DNA of 64,000 nucleotides, taken from positions 248,001 to 312,000 of the forward strand of contig NZ_JAHZPZ010000001.1 of NCBI RefSeq assembly GCF_019929665.1, written 5' to 3'. Source of the DNA: Streptococcus infantis. Its GTDB lineage: Bacteria; Bacillota; Bacilli; Lactobacillales; Streptococcaceae. A program made the translations under genes and the position numbers. The notes beneath the pieces were generated by a model. The model was not told the origin of the DNA. It ran no database searches and saw only the letters and a list, made by a program, of their open reading frames with translations. Shown here one piece after another: positions 47,212-56,330 of this stretch (position 1 is the stretch's first letter; every line of letters starts with the position of its first letter).

Positions 47212-48267
47212 ATGTATCTTGCTATCAAAGAAATTTTACAGAATAAATTGCGTTACAGTTTAATTCTAACAACCATTTTTCTCATTGCTTTTATGGTCTT
47301 TTTTATGACTAGTTTGGCTCTCGGGCTTGTTCGAAATAACAGGGCTGCTATTGATAATTGGCAAGCAACAGGAGTTGTGCTATCTGATTATGCAAATGAT
47401 AATTTGACTGCATCCTTTATACCAGAAAAAGACTACAAAGATAAAGTGTCTGAGGATGCTGTTCCCCTAAGCTACATGTTCGCGGTGACAAACCTTGTCG
47501 ATAGTAGTGACAAGTTGAATGTCTCTATTTTTGGTCAAGAGTGGGACAGTTTTATCTCGCCAACCTTGATTGAAGGGCGTTACCCAGAAAATGAGCAAGA
47601 AGTGGTAGTGGATCAGTCTTTTGAAAATTACGGCATCAAACTCGGGGATGCTATTCAACTCAACGGAAGTGAGACAAGTTTTAAGATTGTAGGTTTGACC
47701 AGAGAAAATAAATTTTTCACGGAACCTGTTATCTTTACAAGTTTAACAACGTATTGGGATTTACAAGGAATAACAAAAGGCAATCGTTCGATCTCCGCAT
47801 TGGTATTGCAAAATGATGTAGAAGTGACTGGCGATGGTTTGAAGCAGATTTCTATTCAAAAAATGATTTCTAAAATTCCTGGCTATACCCCTCAGGTCAA
47901 TGTATTCTCAGGAATGATTCTAGCTATGATTGTCATTACAGGTCTGATTGTAGGAATTTTTATCTACATCATTACCATTCAAAAATTAGGCCTTTATGGA
48001 ATTATGCGAGCGCAAGGGATTCAGATAAAATCCATCGTATGGTCCCTTTTCTGTCAAATCTTTCTTTTATCTGGTTTGGGTATAGGATTGGCTTTGTTAG
48101 CCATTTGGGCTGTCATTTTAGTCTTACCTGCGACCTTCTTTTTCTACCCTAGTTGGTTGGCATACTTTGTCTTAAGCCTGGTCATTTGCTTGATGGCACT
48201 ACTAGGTGGCGTCATTTCGCTTCCGCGTCTACTTAAAGTGGATCCAATTACAGCGATTGCAGAATGA
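47212..48267 (+). CDS. FtsX-like ABC transporter permease (HrtB/DevC-like)
   Basis: 351 residues from ATG 47212 after AAAGGAGA; the longer frame from 47158 lacks a ribosome site. Four helices in the MacB/FtsX layout: one at the N-terminus (YSLILTTIFLIAFMVFFMTSLAL), a ~200-residue extracellular domain, then three at the C-terminus, ending in LKVDPITAIAE. Length and layout match HrtB/DevC-type exporters (haem or small-molecule efflux). No haem-sensor gene is next to it, so the substrate is open. Confidence 0.88.
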   Translation: MYLAIKEILQNKLRYSLILTTIFLIAFMVFFMTSLALGLVRNNRAAIDNWQATGVVLSDYANDNLTASFIPEKDYKDKVSEDAVPLSYMFAVTNLVDSSDKLNVSIFGQEWDSFISPTLIEGRYPENEQEVVVDQSFENYGIKLGDAIQLNGSETSFKIVGLTRENKFFTEPVIFTSLTTYWDLQGITKGNRSISALVLQNDVEVTGDGLKQISIQKMISKIPGYTPQVNVFSGMILAMIVITGLIVGIFIYIITIQKLGLYGIMRAQGIQIKSIVWSLFCQIFLLSGLGIGLALLAIWAVILVLPATFFFYPSWLAYFVLSLVICLMALLGGVISLPRLLKVDPITAIAE

Positions 48268-48280
48268 TAAGGAGAATGAT

Positions 48281-48961
48281 ATGACGACATTAATTGAGAT
48301 GATTCAAGTGACAAAAACTTATGGCGAAGGCAATATGAAAGTCACAGCTCTTCATGAGACCAATTTTCAGCTAAACGCTGGGGAGTTTGTAGCGATTGTG
48401 GGGCCTTCTGGATCAGGTAAAACAACCTTTTTAACGACTCTAGGCCAACTTCAGGAAGCTTCAAGTGGAAAGATTCTAGTAAAGGGAAAAGAGACTGGGC
48501 ATTTATCTGAAAAAGAAAAAACGGATTTACGCTTCAGTGAATTTGGTTTTATCCTCCAGGCTTCAAATCTGATTCCCTTTTTAACGGTTAAGGAGCAATT
48601 AGATTTAATTGATCGCTTGGATAAAAAGAAATCAGAAAAAAGTAACCGACAAGAGTTGTTCAGTTTGTTGGACTTGGAAAAGGTTCAAAATCACTATCCC
48701 AAAGCTCTCTCTGGTGGAGAACGCCAACGAGCTGCAATTGCTAGAGCCTTATACAATAACCCGAGTATCGTACTTGCAGATGAGCCGACAGCTAGCTTGG
48801 ATACACAACGTGCTTATCAAGTGACGGATATGCTGGCTTCAATTGCCCATGAGCAAGGCAGGGGAGTTGTCATGATTACACATGATACTCGCTTACTAGA
48901 TAAGGTTGACCGTATTTATGTGATGAATGACGGACGACTTGTTGAAAAGACACAAGCATAA
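48281..48961 (+). CDS. ABC transporter ATPase (HrtA/LolD-like)
   Basis: 226 residues from ATG 48281 with AAGGAGA upstream; an earlier in-frame start lies inside the permease gene. Walker A GPSGSGKTT, signature LSGGERQR, Walker B VLADEPTASLD, switch His in ITHDTRLL. Pairs with the permease 13 bases upstream. Terminator at 48966-49004 follows. Confidence 0.92.
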   Translation: MTTLIEMIQVTKTYGEGNMKVTALHETNFQLNAGEFVAIVGPSGSGKTTFLTTLGQLQEASSGKILVKGKETGHLSEKEKTDLRFSEFGFILQASNLIPFLTVKEQLDLIDRLDKKKSEKSNRQELFSLLDLEKVQNHYPKALSGGERQRAAIARALYNNPSIVLADEPTASLDTQRAYQVTDMLASIAHEQGRGVVMITHDTRLLDKVDRIYVMNDGRLVEKTQA

Positions 48962-48965
48962 ATCT

Positions 48966-49004
48966 AAAAAGTGAACTGTTAGTGATACGGTTCACTTTTT
49001 TTTT
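48966..49004 (+). terminator. Terminator after the exporter operon
   Basis: AAAAAGTGAACTG / CGGTTCACTTTTT stem (one G-U) with long T-run. Confidence 0.85.
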
Positions 49005-49061
49005 CAAAATTTGGACTAACAAGACCCACTTTTCTATATAGCTGATTTTTTGGAAATGTGG

Positions 49062-49067
49062 TATAAT
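49062..49067 (+). promoter_or_regulatory. Extended -10 right before the U32 gene (leaderless?)
   Basis: TGTGG-TATAAT; only seven bases lie between it and the ATG at 49075, so transcription should begin at or next to the start codon. Confidence 0.6.
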
Positions 49068-49074
49068 TTTCTCT

Positions 49075-50004
49075 ATGGAAAAGATTATCATTACAGCAAC
49101 TGCTGAAAGTATTGAACAAGTAAAACAGCTACTTGAAGCTGGTGTCGACCGCATTTATGCCGGTGAGAAAGATTTTGGTCTTCGTTTGCCAACTACCTTT
49201 AGTCATGAAGAATTGCGTGAAATCGCAAAAATCGTTCATGATGCCGGTAAGGAATTAATCGTTGCGGTCAATGCTCTTATGCACCAAGACATGATGGACC
49301 GTATCAAGCCATTCTTGGACTTTTTAGAAGAAATCAAAACGGACTATATCACAGTTGGGGACGCAGGTGTCTTTTATGTAGTCAACCGTGATGGCTATTC
49401 TTTCAAAACCATCTACGATGCCTCAACCATGGTCACAAGCAGTCGTCAGATTAATTTCTGGGGACAAAAAGCAGGAGCATCAGAAGCTGTTTTGGCGCGT
49501 GAAATCCCATCTGCAGAACTTTTCAAAATGCCTGAAATTTTAGAAATTCCTGCTGAGGTCTTGGTATACGGTGCTAGTGTCATCCACCATTCGAAGCGTC
49601 CACTCTTGCAAAACTACTATAATTTCACACAGATTGATGATGAAAAATCTCGTCAACGTGACTTGTTCTTGGCTGAGCCAAGTGACCCAGAGAGCCATTA
49701 TTCTATTTTTGAAGACAATCATGGGACTCATATCTTTGCTAATAATGATCTTGATTTGATGACCAAGTTGACTGAGTTGGTAGAACATGGTTTCACTCAT
49801 TGGAAGCTTGAAGGTCTCTACACTCCAGGCCAAAACTTTGTAGAAATTGCAAAACTCTTTATCCAAGCGCGCAATTTAATTCAAGAAGGTAACTTTACTC
49901 ATGACCAGGCCTTCTTGCTCGATGAAGAAGTTCGCAAGCTCCATCCTAAAAATCGTTTCTTGGATACTGGATTTTACGACTATGACCCTGATATGGTTAA
50001 GTAA
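49075..50004 (+). CDS. U32-family protein (TrhP1/YrrN-like)
   Basis: 309 residues. Former peptidase family U32: N-terminal TAESIEQVKQLLEAGVDRIYAG, YITVGDAGVFY, and FTHWKLEGLYTPGQNF near the end. Recent work places the two-protein U32 set in tRNA uridine 5-hydroxylation (TrhP/YrrN-YrrO) using prephenate, not proteolysis. Usually a longer U32 partner (~430 residues) follows; none is here. No Shine-Dalgarno sequence precedes the ATG. Confidence 0.85.
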   Translation: MEKIIITATAESIEQVKQLLEAGVDRIYAGEKDFGLRLPTTFSHEELREIAKIVHDAGKELIVAVNALMHQDMMDRIKPFLDFLEEIKTDYITVGDAGVFYVVNRDGYSFKTIYDASTMVTSSRQINFWGQKAGASEAVLAREIPSAELFKMPEILEIPAEVLVYGASVIHHSKRPLLQNYYNFTQIDDEKSRQRDLFLAEPSDPESHYSIFEDNHGTHIFANNDLDLMTKLTELVEHGFTHWKLEGLYTPGQNFVEIAKLFIQARNLIQEGNFTHDQAFLLDEEVRKLHPKNRFLDTGFYDYDPDMVK

Positions 50005-50010
50005 ACATCA

Positions 50011-50041
50011 CAAAACCCGACATAAAATGTTCGGGTTTTTC
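50011..50041 (+). terminator. Terminator after the U32 gene
   Basis: AAAACCCGACAT / ATGTTCGGGTTTT stem with one bulge and a T-run. Confidence 0.85.
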
Positions 50042-50057
50042 TAGTGCAAGGATGAAT

Positions 50058-50080
50058 TTGAAGCGTATTCATGATATAAT
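50058..50080 (+). promoter_or_regulatory. rpiA promoter with candidate cre site
   Basis: Extended -10 TGA-TATAAT (50075-50080). TTGAAGCGTATTCA (50058-50071) in the spacer fits the cre consensus TGNAANCGNTNNCA at seven of nine fixed positions; CcpA bound there would block the polymerase. Confidence 0.45.
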
Positions 50081-50108
50081 AGAAGTAGCTCTATTTGGAG
50101 GTGTATAA

Positions 50109-50792
50109 GTGGAAAATCTGAAAAAAATGGCAGGGATTAAAGCTGCCGAGTTCGTCAAAGATGGTATGGTTGTCGGGCTTGGAACAGGCTCAACTGCCTA
50201 CTATTTCGTAGAAGAAATAGGTCGTCGTATCAAGGAAGAGGGCTTACAGATTACAGCTGTAACGACTTCTAGTGTGACCAGCAAGCAGGCAGAAGGACTC
50301 AATATTCCTCTTAAGTCAATTGATCAAGTGGACTTTGTAGACCTGACAGTTGATGGTGCAGATGAAGTAGACAGTCAGTTTAACGGAATCAAAGGCGGTG
50401 GTGGTGCCCTTCTCATGGAAAAGGTTGTCGCAACTCCATCTAAAGAATATATCTGGGTAGTTGATGAAAGTAAGCTAGTAGAGAAACTTGGTGCCTTTAA
50501 ATTACCAGTAGAGGTTGTTCAATATGGTGCCGAACAGGTCTTCCGTCGATTTGAACGAGCTGGCTATAAACCGAGCTTTCGTGAAAAGGATGGTCAACGT
50601 TTTGTGACTGACATGCAAAACTTTATCATCGATTTGGCCTTGGAAGTGATTGAAGACCCAATTGCTCTTGGACAAGAATTGGATCATGTCGTTGGTGTCG
50701 TCGAGCATGGATTGTTTAACCAAATGGTGGATAAGGTCATCGTTGCTGGACAAGAGGGCGTTCAGATTTTAACTTCAACAAAAGCAAAATAA
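50109..50792 (+). CDS. rpiA: Ribose-5-phosphate isomerase A
   Basis: 227 residues, GTG start with GGAGGTG five bases upstream. [16 protein letters not shown] and the catalytic loop VDGADEVD; conserved [11 protein letters not shown]. Interconverts ribose-5-P and ribulose-5-P, taking ribose-5-P from DeoB/nucleoside breakdown into the pentose phosphate pathway. First gene of the rpiA-deoB-DUF1697-punA-clc cluster. Confidence 0.97.
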   Translation: MENLKKMAGIKAAEFVKDGMVVGLGTGSTAYYFVEEIGRRIKEEGLQITAVTTSSVTSKQAEGLNIPLKSIDQVDFVDLTVDGADEVDSQFNGIKGGGGALLMEKVVATPSKEYIWVVDESKLVEKLGAFKLPVEVVQYGAEQVFRRFERAGYKPSFREKDGQRFVTDMQNFIIDLALEVIEDPIALGQELDHVVGVVEHGLFNQMVDKVIVAGQEGVQILTSTKAK

Positions 50793-50815
50793 TCAAAATA
50801 AAAAGGAGACACACT

Positions 50816-52027
50816 ATGCCAAAATTTAATCGTATTCACTTGGTGGTACTAGATTCTGTAGGAATCGGTGCAGCACCAGATGCTCATAACTTTGTCAACG
50901 CTGGTGTTCCTGATGGTGCATCAGACACGCTTGGACACATTTCAAAATCAGTAGGTTTGAATGTTCCAAATATGGCAAAACTTGGTCTTGGGAACATTCC
51001 TCGAGAAACACCATTGAAGACAGTTCCAGCTGAGAGCAATCCAACAGGTTATGCGACTAAGCTTGAAGAGGTATCTCTAGGTAAAGATACCATGACTGGT
51101 CACTGGGAAATCATGGGACTTAATATCACTGAACCTTTCGATACTTTCTGGAATGGATTCCCAGAGGAAATCCTTACTAAAATCGAAGAATTTTCAGGAC
51201 GTAAGGTTATTCGTGAAGCCAACAAACCATACTCAGGAACAGCAGTAATCGATGACTTTGGACCACGCCAAATGGAAACTGGCGAGTTGATTATCTATAC
51301 ATCAGCTGACCCAGTTCTTCAAATCGCAGCTCACGAAGACATCATTCCTTTGGATGAACTCTATCGTATTTGTGAGTACGCTCGTTCTATCACATTGGAA
51401 CGTCCAGCTCTTCTTGGTCGTATCATTGCCCGTCCTTATGTTGGTGAGCCTGGAAACTTCACTCGTACGGCTAACCGTCGTGACTTGGCTGTATCTCCAT
51501 TTGCTCCAACTGTATTGGACAAATTGAATGAAGCCGGTATTGATACATATGCAGTTGGTAAGATTAACGATATCTTCAATGGTGCAGGTATCAACCACGA
51601 TATGGGTCACAATAAGTCAAATAGTCATGGAATTGATACACTATTGAAGACTATGGGACTTCCTGAATTTGAAAAAGGGTTCTCCTTCACAAACTTGGTA
51701 GACTTTGATGCTTTATATGGACACCGTCGTGATCCACACGGCTATCGTGATTGTTTGCATGAGTTTGATGAGCGCTTGCCAGAAATTATGGCAGCAATGA
51801 GAGAAGACGATCTTCTTTTGATTACTGCTGACCACGGAAATGACCCAACCTATGCTGGTACTGACCATACTCGTGAATATATTCCACTTTTAGCATACAG
51901 TCCATCCTTTAAAGGCAATGGATTAATTCCAGTTGGACACTTCGCTGACATCTCAGCAACGATTGCAGAGAACTTTGGTGTTGAAAAAGCCATGATTGGT
52001 GAAAGTTTCTTAGATAAATTGGTATAA
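50816..52027 (+). CDS. deoB: Phosphopentomutase DeoB
   Basis: 403 residues, alkaline phosphatase superfamily. Metal and catalytic residues in [10 protein letters not shown] near the N-terminus, KDTMTGHWE (the Thr phosphorylated), and [19 protein letters not shown]. Converts (deoxy)ribose-1-P to (deoxy)ribose-5-P. AAGGAG upstream. Confidence 0.97.
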   Translation: MPKFNRIHLVVLDSVGIGAAPDAHNFVNAGVPDGASDTLGHISKSVGLNVPNMAKLGLGNIPRETPLKTVPAESNPTGYATKLEEVSLGKDTMTGHWEIMGLNITEPFDTFWNGFPEEILTKIEEFSGRKVIREANKPYSGTAVIDDFGPRQMETGELIIYTSADPVLQIAAHEDIIPLDELYRICEYARSITLERPALLGRIIARPYVGEPGNFTRTANRRDLAVSPFAPTVLDKLNEAGIDTYAVGKINDIFNGAGINHDMGHNKSNSHGIDTLLKTMGLPEFEKGFSFTNLVDFDALYGHRRDPHGYRDCLHEFDERLPEIMAAMREDDLLLITADHGNDPTYAGTDHTREYIPLLAYSPSFKGNGLIPVGHFADISATIAENFGVEKAMIGESFLDKLV

Positions 52028-52028
52028 G

Positions 52029-52586
52029 ATGAAACGCTATGCTTTACTTGTTCGGGGCATTAATGTAGGTGGGAAAAATAAAGTTGTCATGGCGCAACTT
52101 CGTCAAGAACTGACAGAGTTGGGACTGGAAAAGGTTGAAACCTACATCAACAGTGGCAACATTTTCTTTACTTCGATAGCTCCTAAAGCCCAATTGGTTG
52201 AAAAGTTAGAGGCTTTCTTTGAAATCCATTATCCATTTATTCAGAGCTTTTCTTTGCTGAGTCAGGAAGATTATGAAGAAGAGCTGAATAATCTGCCAGA
52301 TTGGTGGACCAAAGACCTAGTTCGCAAGGATGTGCTCTTTTACACTGAGAGCTTGGATGTGGATCAAGTCATCGAGAAAGTGAACAGTTTGGAACTGAAA
52401 GATGAAGTGGTTCATTTTGGAAGACTTGGGATTTTTTGGGGGAAATTTTCTGAGGAATCCTACTATGCAACAGCCTATCACAAGCACTTACTTAAGATGC
52501 CTTTCTATCGCAATATTACCATTCGTAACGCTAATACCTTTGACAAAATTGGTCAATTTTTAAAACATAAAGAAGGAGATACCTAA
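52029..52586 (+). CDS. DUF1697 family protein
   Basis: 185 residues. YALLVRGINVGGKNKVVMAQLRQ, TYINSGNIFF and RNANTFDKI are the DUF1697 signature. Cytoplasmic, no enzyme motif known. The ATG follows the deoB stop by one base without a ribosome site, and its end overlaps punA by one base, so it is translated with the nucleoside genes; the job there is unknown. Confidence 0.88.
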   Translation: MKRYALLVRGINVGGKNKVVMAQLRQELTELGLEKVETYINSGNIFFTSIAPKAQLVEKLEAFFEIHYPFIQSFSLLSQEDYEEELNNLPDWWTKDLVRKDVLFYTESLDVDQVIEKVNSLELKDEVVHFGRLGIFWGKFSEESYYATAYHKHLLKMPFYRNITIRNANTFDKIGQFLKHKEGDT

Positions 52587-53395
52587 TGACATTTTTAAAT
52601 AAAATCAATGAAACAGCTGCTTTCTTGAAAGAAAAGGGAGTTGAAGCGCCGGAGTTCGGCTTGATCCTTGGTTCAGGTCTTGGAGAATTGGCTGAAGAAA
52701 TCGAAAATGCAGTCGTAGTAGACTACTCTGACATTCCAAACTGGGGTCAATCCACAGTAGTCGGACATGCTGGTAAATTGGTTTATGGTGATCTTGCTGG
52801 ACGTAAAGTCTTGGCTCTTCAAGGTCGTTTTCACTTCTACGAAGGAAATCCTCTTGAAGTTGTGACTTTTCCTGTCCGTGTTATGAAAGTCTTGGGCTGC
52901 GAAGGTGTCATTGTAACCAATGCAGCTGGCGGTATCGGCTTCGGTCCTGGTACCTTGATGGCTATTACTGACCACATCAACATGACTGGTCAAAACCCAT
53001 TGATCGGTGAAAACTTGGATGACTTTGGTCCACGTTTCCCTGATATGTCGAAAGCTTACACTCCAGAATACCGTGAGACTGCTCATCAAGTAGCAGACAA
53101 ATTGGGCATTAAACTGGATGATGGGGTTTATATCGGTGTGACAGGTCCAACTTATGAAACTCCAGCTGAAATCCGTGCATATAAGACTCTTGGTGCAGAT
53201 GCTGTCGGTATGTCCACTGTTCCTGAAGTTATTGTGGCCGCTCACTCAGGCTTGAAAGTTCTCGGTATTTCATGTATCACTAACCATGCTGCAGGATTCC
53301 AAGAAGAACTTAACCACGAAGAAGTTGTAGAAGTGACCGAGCGTGTCAAAGGCGACTTCAAAGGATTGCTGAAAGCGATTCTTGCTGAATTATAA
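52586..53395 (+). CDS. punA: Purine nucleoside phosphorylase, trimeric class
   Basis: 269 residues. LILGSGLGELAEEI phosphate loop, HYxxN-like QGRFHFYEGN, TNAAGGI and GMSTVPEVIVAAH. Splits inosine and guanosine (and deoxy forms) with phosphate. AAGGAGA ribosome site inside the preceding gene. Confidence 0.95.
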   Translation: MTFLNKINETAAFLKEKGVEAPEFGLILGSGLGELAEEIENAVVVDYSDIPNWGQSTVVGHAGKLVYGDLAGRKVLALQGRFHFYEGNPLEVVTFPVRVMKVLGCEGVIVTNAAGGIGFGPGTLMAITDHINMTGQNPLIGENLDDFGPRFPDMSKAYTPEYRETAHQVADKLGIKLDDGVYIGVTGPTYETPAEIRAYKTLGADAVGMSTVPEVIVAAHSGLKVLGISCITNHAAGFQEELNHEEVVEVTERVKGDFKGLLKAILAEL

Positions 53396-53397
53396 TC

Positions 53398-54678
53398 ATG
53401 GTACATGAGTTGAGGAGGAGTCTTCAGAAGATCCCATATAACCTCAAATTAGTTCTAGCGGTCATCATGCTAGGACTAGTTTCAGGCATATTCGGAATTT
53501 TGCTCCATTATCTTTTAGAGCTGGTTGAAGGGATTGCTTTTGGTCAGACAGAACATAACACTGGGTTCTTGACAGATGGTGTTGCCTCATCACGAATAGG
53601 CTTCAGTTTAATCATCGTGGGTGTCAGTTCTGCCTTAGTCTGGTATTTCTTGCAAAGAAAAGCAAAGATTTTTTCCATCAAAGCGCAGATGAAAGATGAA
53701 ACATCACAATACAAACTTCATTTTTTAAAACAGTTAGTTCATTCAATTTGGCAGATTGTTGCAGTTGGAGGAGGAGCGCCTATCGGTAAGGAAGCTGCGC
53801 CGCGGGAGATTGGAGCTTTATTTGCAAGACCTATTGCCAATATTTTTTCTCTCTCCGTGAAGGACCAAATCTTTCTCATTGCCTGTGGAGCTGGTGCGGG
53901 TTTAGCAGCTGTCTATCAGGTTCCGTTAACGAGTGTATTTTTCGTTTTTGAAACCTTGGGAATTGCTTTATCTGTCAAACGTTTTTTCTTGGTCGGTCTG
54001 ACTACATATGTATCAGCCTTTATAGCAGGCTTTGTTGTTTCAGATCATGCTCTCTACCAGATTCCAGCTCTGACTTGGTCACTAGGTGATGTGTGGCTTG
54101 TTCCCTTATTAGTTCTTTTCCTGACTCCACTTGCTTGGCTTTTTAGTCGCTTCAACAAACAAGTTTCTTCAAAGAGAATAAAGGACAAGCGGATACTCTA
54201 TACTCTGCCGGTAACATTCCTTTTCCTTGTTGGATTGGCTAGCCATTTGCCTCATCTACTTGGTAATGGGCGTATGATGGCTCAGGAGATTTTAAACGGC
54301 AGTAATGCCAAGATGGTAATCCTCTTGTTTGTCTTGAAAGCCTTGGTCGTTTTAGTTACCCTTTGGGCAGGTGCCTATGGTGGGACCTTGACCCCATCTT
54401 TTGCCTTGGGGATGGCAGGAGCTGCACTCTTGACCATGATTTTAGGTAGTGGCAACCAGCCAGCAGTCTTACTATTAGGTTCGGTTTGCTTTTTAGCTGT
54501 GACCTTGAAGGCTCCCTTGTCTGCAACTGGATTGGTGATGGGGTTCACTGGTCAGTCATTTGAGGCTATACCTTTTCTTTTGGTGACTGCTTACTTGGCA
54601 TTTGGTTTTGCTAAAATGCTGGACCGAATCCCTTGGGAGAAATACTTACGACCAAAGACAAGGATAATAGAAAATTAA
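53398..54678 (+). CDS. ClC-family chloride (or fluoride) channel/antiporter
   Basis: 426 residues, about ten membrane helices. ClC filter-type motifs: GGGAPIGKEAAPREIG (GKEGP equivalent with the gating Glu), ACGAGAGLAAVYQVPLTSVFF and GAYGGTLTPSFALGMAG (GxFxP equivalent). It starts two bases after punA with no ribosome site before the ATG; GAGGAGGAG lies just inside (53412-53420), so a slightly later start is possible. Why an anion transporter sits among nucleoside genes is unclear; the order is conserved in pneumococcus. Confidence 0.9.
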   Translation: MVHELRRSLQKIPYNLKLVLAVIMLGLVSGIFGILLHYLLELVEGIAFGQTEHNTGFLTDGVASSRIGFSLIIVGVSSALVWYFLQRKAKIFSIKAQMKDETSQYKLHFLKQLVHSIWQIVAVGGGAPIGKEAAPREIGALFARPIANIFSLSVKDQIFLIACGAGAGLAAVYQVPLTSVFFVFETLGIALSVKRFFLVGLTTYVSAFIAGFVVSDHALYQIPALTWSLGDVWLVPLLVLFLTPLAWLFSRFNKQVSSKRIKDKRILYTLPVTFLFLVGLASHLPHLLGNGRMMAQEILNGSNAKMVILLFVLKALVVLVTLWAGAYGGTLTPSFALGMAGAALLTMILGSGNQPAVLLLGSVCFLAVTLKAPLSATGLVMGFTGQSFEAIPFLLVTAYLAFGFAKMLDRIPWEKYLRPKTRIIEN

Positions 54679-54721
54679 TAAGAATACTCTAGTTTTTCTA
54701 ATCCAAAGTATATTTTAAATT

Positions 54722-54727
54722 TATAAT
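54722..54727 (+). promoter_or_regulatory. -10 box of the deoD leader
   Basis: TATAAT; a transcript from it would start near 54734, eight bases before the first structured motif. The -35 is not convincing. Confidence 0.45.
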
Positions 54728-54741
54728 CAATATCATTTAAT

Positions 54742-54864
54742 AAAGAAAGGTAGAGCATGTGTTCAGATTTGAACACGAGCAGAAAACTTTTCTAAACAAA
54801 AAATACACACAGAAAGGTAGGGTTAACCGTATTCGCAGAACTGAATACGGGCGGAGAACTGTGT
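54742..54864 (+). ncRNA. Tandem structured leader motifs upstream of deoD (riboswitch-like candidate)
   Basis: Two look-alike units. Each has AGAAAGGTAG (54744-54753; 54811-54820), a hairpin, and GC[A/G]GA[A/G]AACT (54779-54788; 54851-54860). Hairpins: GTGTTCA/TGAACAC (54759-54765, 54770-54776) and CCGTATTC/GAATACGG (54827-54834, 54843-54850); the hairpins differ in sequence but keep the fold. Unit 2 is closed by ACACAG/CTGTGT (54807-54812, 54859-54864); unit 1 by AAAG/CTTT. Equal flanks with co-varying stems suggest a tandem aptamer. It fits no riboswitch class I can recall. Confidence 0.5.
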
Positions 54865-54873
54865 AAAAAAGAT

Positions 54874-54907
54874 AAACTGTCTAGCATCTACGATGCGTCG
54901 TCAGTTT
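54874..54907 (+). promoter_or_regulatory. Hairpin between the leader motifs and deoD
   Basis: AAACTG (54874-54879) / CAGTTT (54902-54907) outside and GCATC (54884-54888) / GATGC (54892-54896) inside, followed by the pyrimidine-rich CCTATTTTTACTTTG. It could be the expression platform (weak terminator) of the tandem motif. Confidence 0.45.
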
Positions 54908-54949
54908 CCTATTTTTACTTTGTTCTCTGTCGCCCTTTATATCTTAATT

Positions 54950-55660
54950 ATGTCTATCCATATTGCTGCTAAGCAGGGTGAAATTGCTGATAAAATTCTC
55001 CTTCCTGGAGATCCTCTTCGTGCGAAATTTATCGCTGAGAATTTTCTTGAAGATGCTGTTTGCTTTAACGAAGTTCGTAACATGTTTGGTTACACAGGTA
55101 CTTACAAAGGTCACCGTGTATCAGTCATGGGAACTGGGATGGGGATGCCATCCATCTCTATTTATGCGCGCGAGTTGATTGTTGACTACGGAGTGAAGAA
55201 ATTAATCCGTGTGGGAACGGCTGGATCTTTGAATGAGGATGTTCACGTCCGTGAATTGGTCTTGGCTCAAGCAGCTGCAACTAACTCAAACATCATCCGC
55301 AACGATTGGCCTCAATACGATTTCCCACAAATTGCAAGCTTTGATCTTTTAGATAAGGCTTACCACATTGCCAAAGACCTTGGTATGACCACTCATGTCG
55401 GAAATGTCTTGTCATCAGACGTTTTCTATTCAAACTATGGTGAAAAGAACATTGAACTTGGTAAATGGGGCGTGAAAGCTGTAGAAATGGAAGCAGCAGC
55501 CCTTTACTACCTTGCTGCTCAACACCATGTCGATGCTTTAGCTATTATGACGATTTCTGATAGCTTGGTTAATCCAGAAGAGGACACTACAGCAGAAGAA
55601 CGCCAAAATACCTTCACCGATATGATGAAGGTTGGTCTAGAGACTTTAATTGCAGAATAA
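54950..55660 (+). CDS. deoD: Purine nucleoside phosphorylase DeoD, hexameric class
   Basis: 236 residues from [20 protein letters not shown], the family's usual start. [23 protein letters not shown] and [10 protein letters not shown] plus TISDSL (catalytic Asp) are conserved. Phosphorolyses adenosine as well as inosine/guanosine. The frame is open 19 codons upstream but that part is hydrophobic and not family-like. No Shine-Dalgarno sequence precedes either start, which is odd for a metabolic gene. Confidence 0.95.
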   Translation: MSIHIAAKQGEIADKILLPGDPLRAKFIAENFLEDAVCFNEVRNMFGYTGTYKGHRVSVMGTGMGMPSISIYARELIVDYGVKKLIRVGTAGSLNEDVHVRELVLAQAAATNSNIIRNDWPQYDFPQIASFDLLDKAYHIAKDLGMTTHVGNVLSSDVFYSNYGEKNIELGKWGVKAVEMEAAALYYLAAQHHVDALAIMTISDSLVNPEEDTTAEERQNTFTDMMKVGLETLIAE

Positions 55661-55673
55661 AAGGGAACACAAA

Positions 55674-55709
55674 AGGAAGATTTTCTGGATGAAAATCTTC
55701 CTTTTTTAG
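55674..55709 (+). terminator. Terminator after deoD
   Basis: GGAAGATTTTC / GAAAATCTTCC perfect stem, TGGAT loop, T-run. Confidence 0.92.
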
Positions 55710-55752
55710 TTATTCAGTCCAGACTGACCTTAATGGAATGTTACTCTATCGT

Positions 55753-56265
55753 CTATTTTTTAAGAGATTGCAAGAAATAATCAATCTCTGCTTGAGAATG
55801 GAGAATATGCATCTTCTCAGGGTAGGTATCACTTAATTTTTGGTATCTATCCTTAGCATTTTTTGTTCGTCCGTCCCAGATAATCCAGCGGATAAATTCC
55901 CAGTTAAACTGTTCAGGACAACCGTCTGCCATACTTTCTCTAACTTTTCCTCTGTATTGTAGATAGCGTTTTAAGGCTCTTGCTAAACAATTCCATGCTG
56001 AGAAGTTTAGAAAGATAATCTGATCAGCTTGCTCCATCCTTTCCTCATAGCAACACCAGCTATAGTTGCCGTCAATAACCCAATCTTCATGTTCAGTAAG
56101 GAAAGTCGCCATCTCTTTTAACATCCAATCGCGATCGCTATCTTGCCAACCAGGCTGAAATTGCAATCGGTCTATATGGAGCTTTGGAATTGAGTAGTAA
56201 CTGGAAAGCTTTTCTGCTAGAGTAGATTTACCTGATCCTGAATATCCTATAATAGCAATTTTCAT
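55753..56265 (-). CDS. P-loop kinase-like protein (FlaR/topology modulation family)
   Basis: 170 residues from the ATG after GGAGG; eight further codons upstream have no ribosome site. Walker A GYSGSGKST at the N-terminus, then WVIDGNYSWCCYEERMEQAD and LNFSAWNCLARALKRYLQYRGK, the adenylate-kinase-like lid of this family. Often labelled DNA topology modulation protein, but the actual substrate is unknown; likely a small-molecule or nucleotide kinase. Confidence 0.87.
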   Translation of the reverse strand: MKIAIIGYSGSGKSTLAEKLSSYYSIPKLHIDRLQFQPGWQDSDRDWMLKEMATFLTEHEDWVIDGNYSWCCYEERMEQADQIIFLNFSAWNCLARALKRYLQYRGKVRESMADGCPEQFNWEFIRWIIWDGRTKNAKDRYQKLSDTYPEKMHILHSQAEIDYFLQSLKK

Positions 56266-56330
56266 GATAACCTCCAGAAAAATGTGCACAAAAAAAGCTC
56301 CGAAGAGCTCATTTTGTATGCGGTTCTTGA

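Noticed and set aside
54742..54864. Known riboswitch (preQ1-II, purine, guanidine-II, SAM-III) in the deoD leader
   Set aside because: Conserved cores of those classes as I remember them do not match; kept as unassigned candidate.
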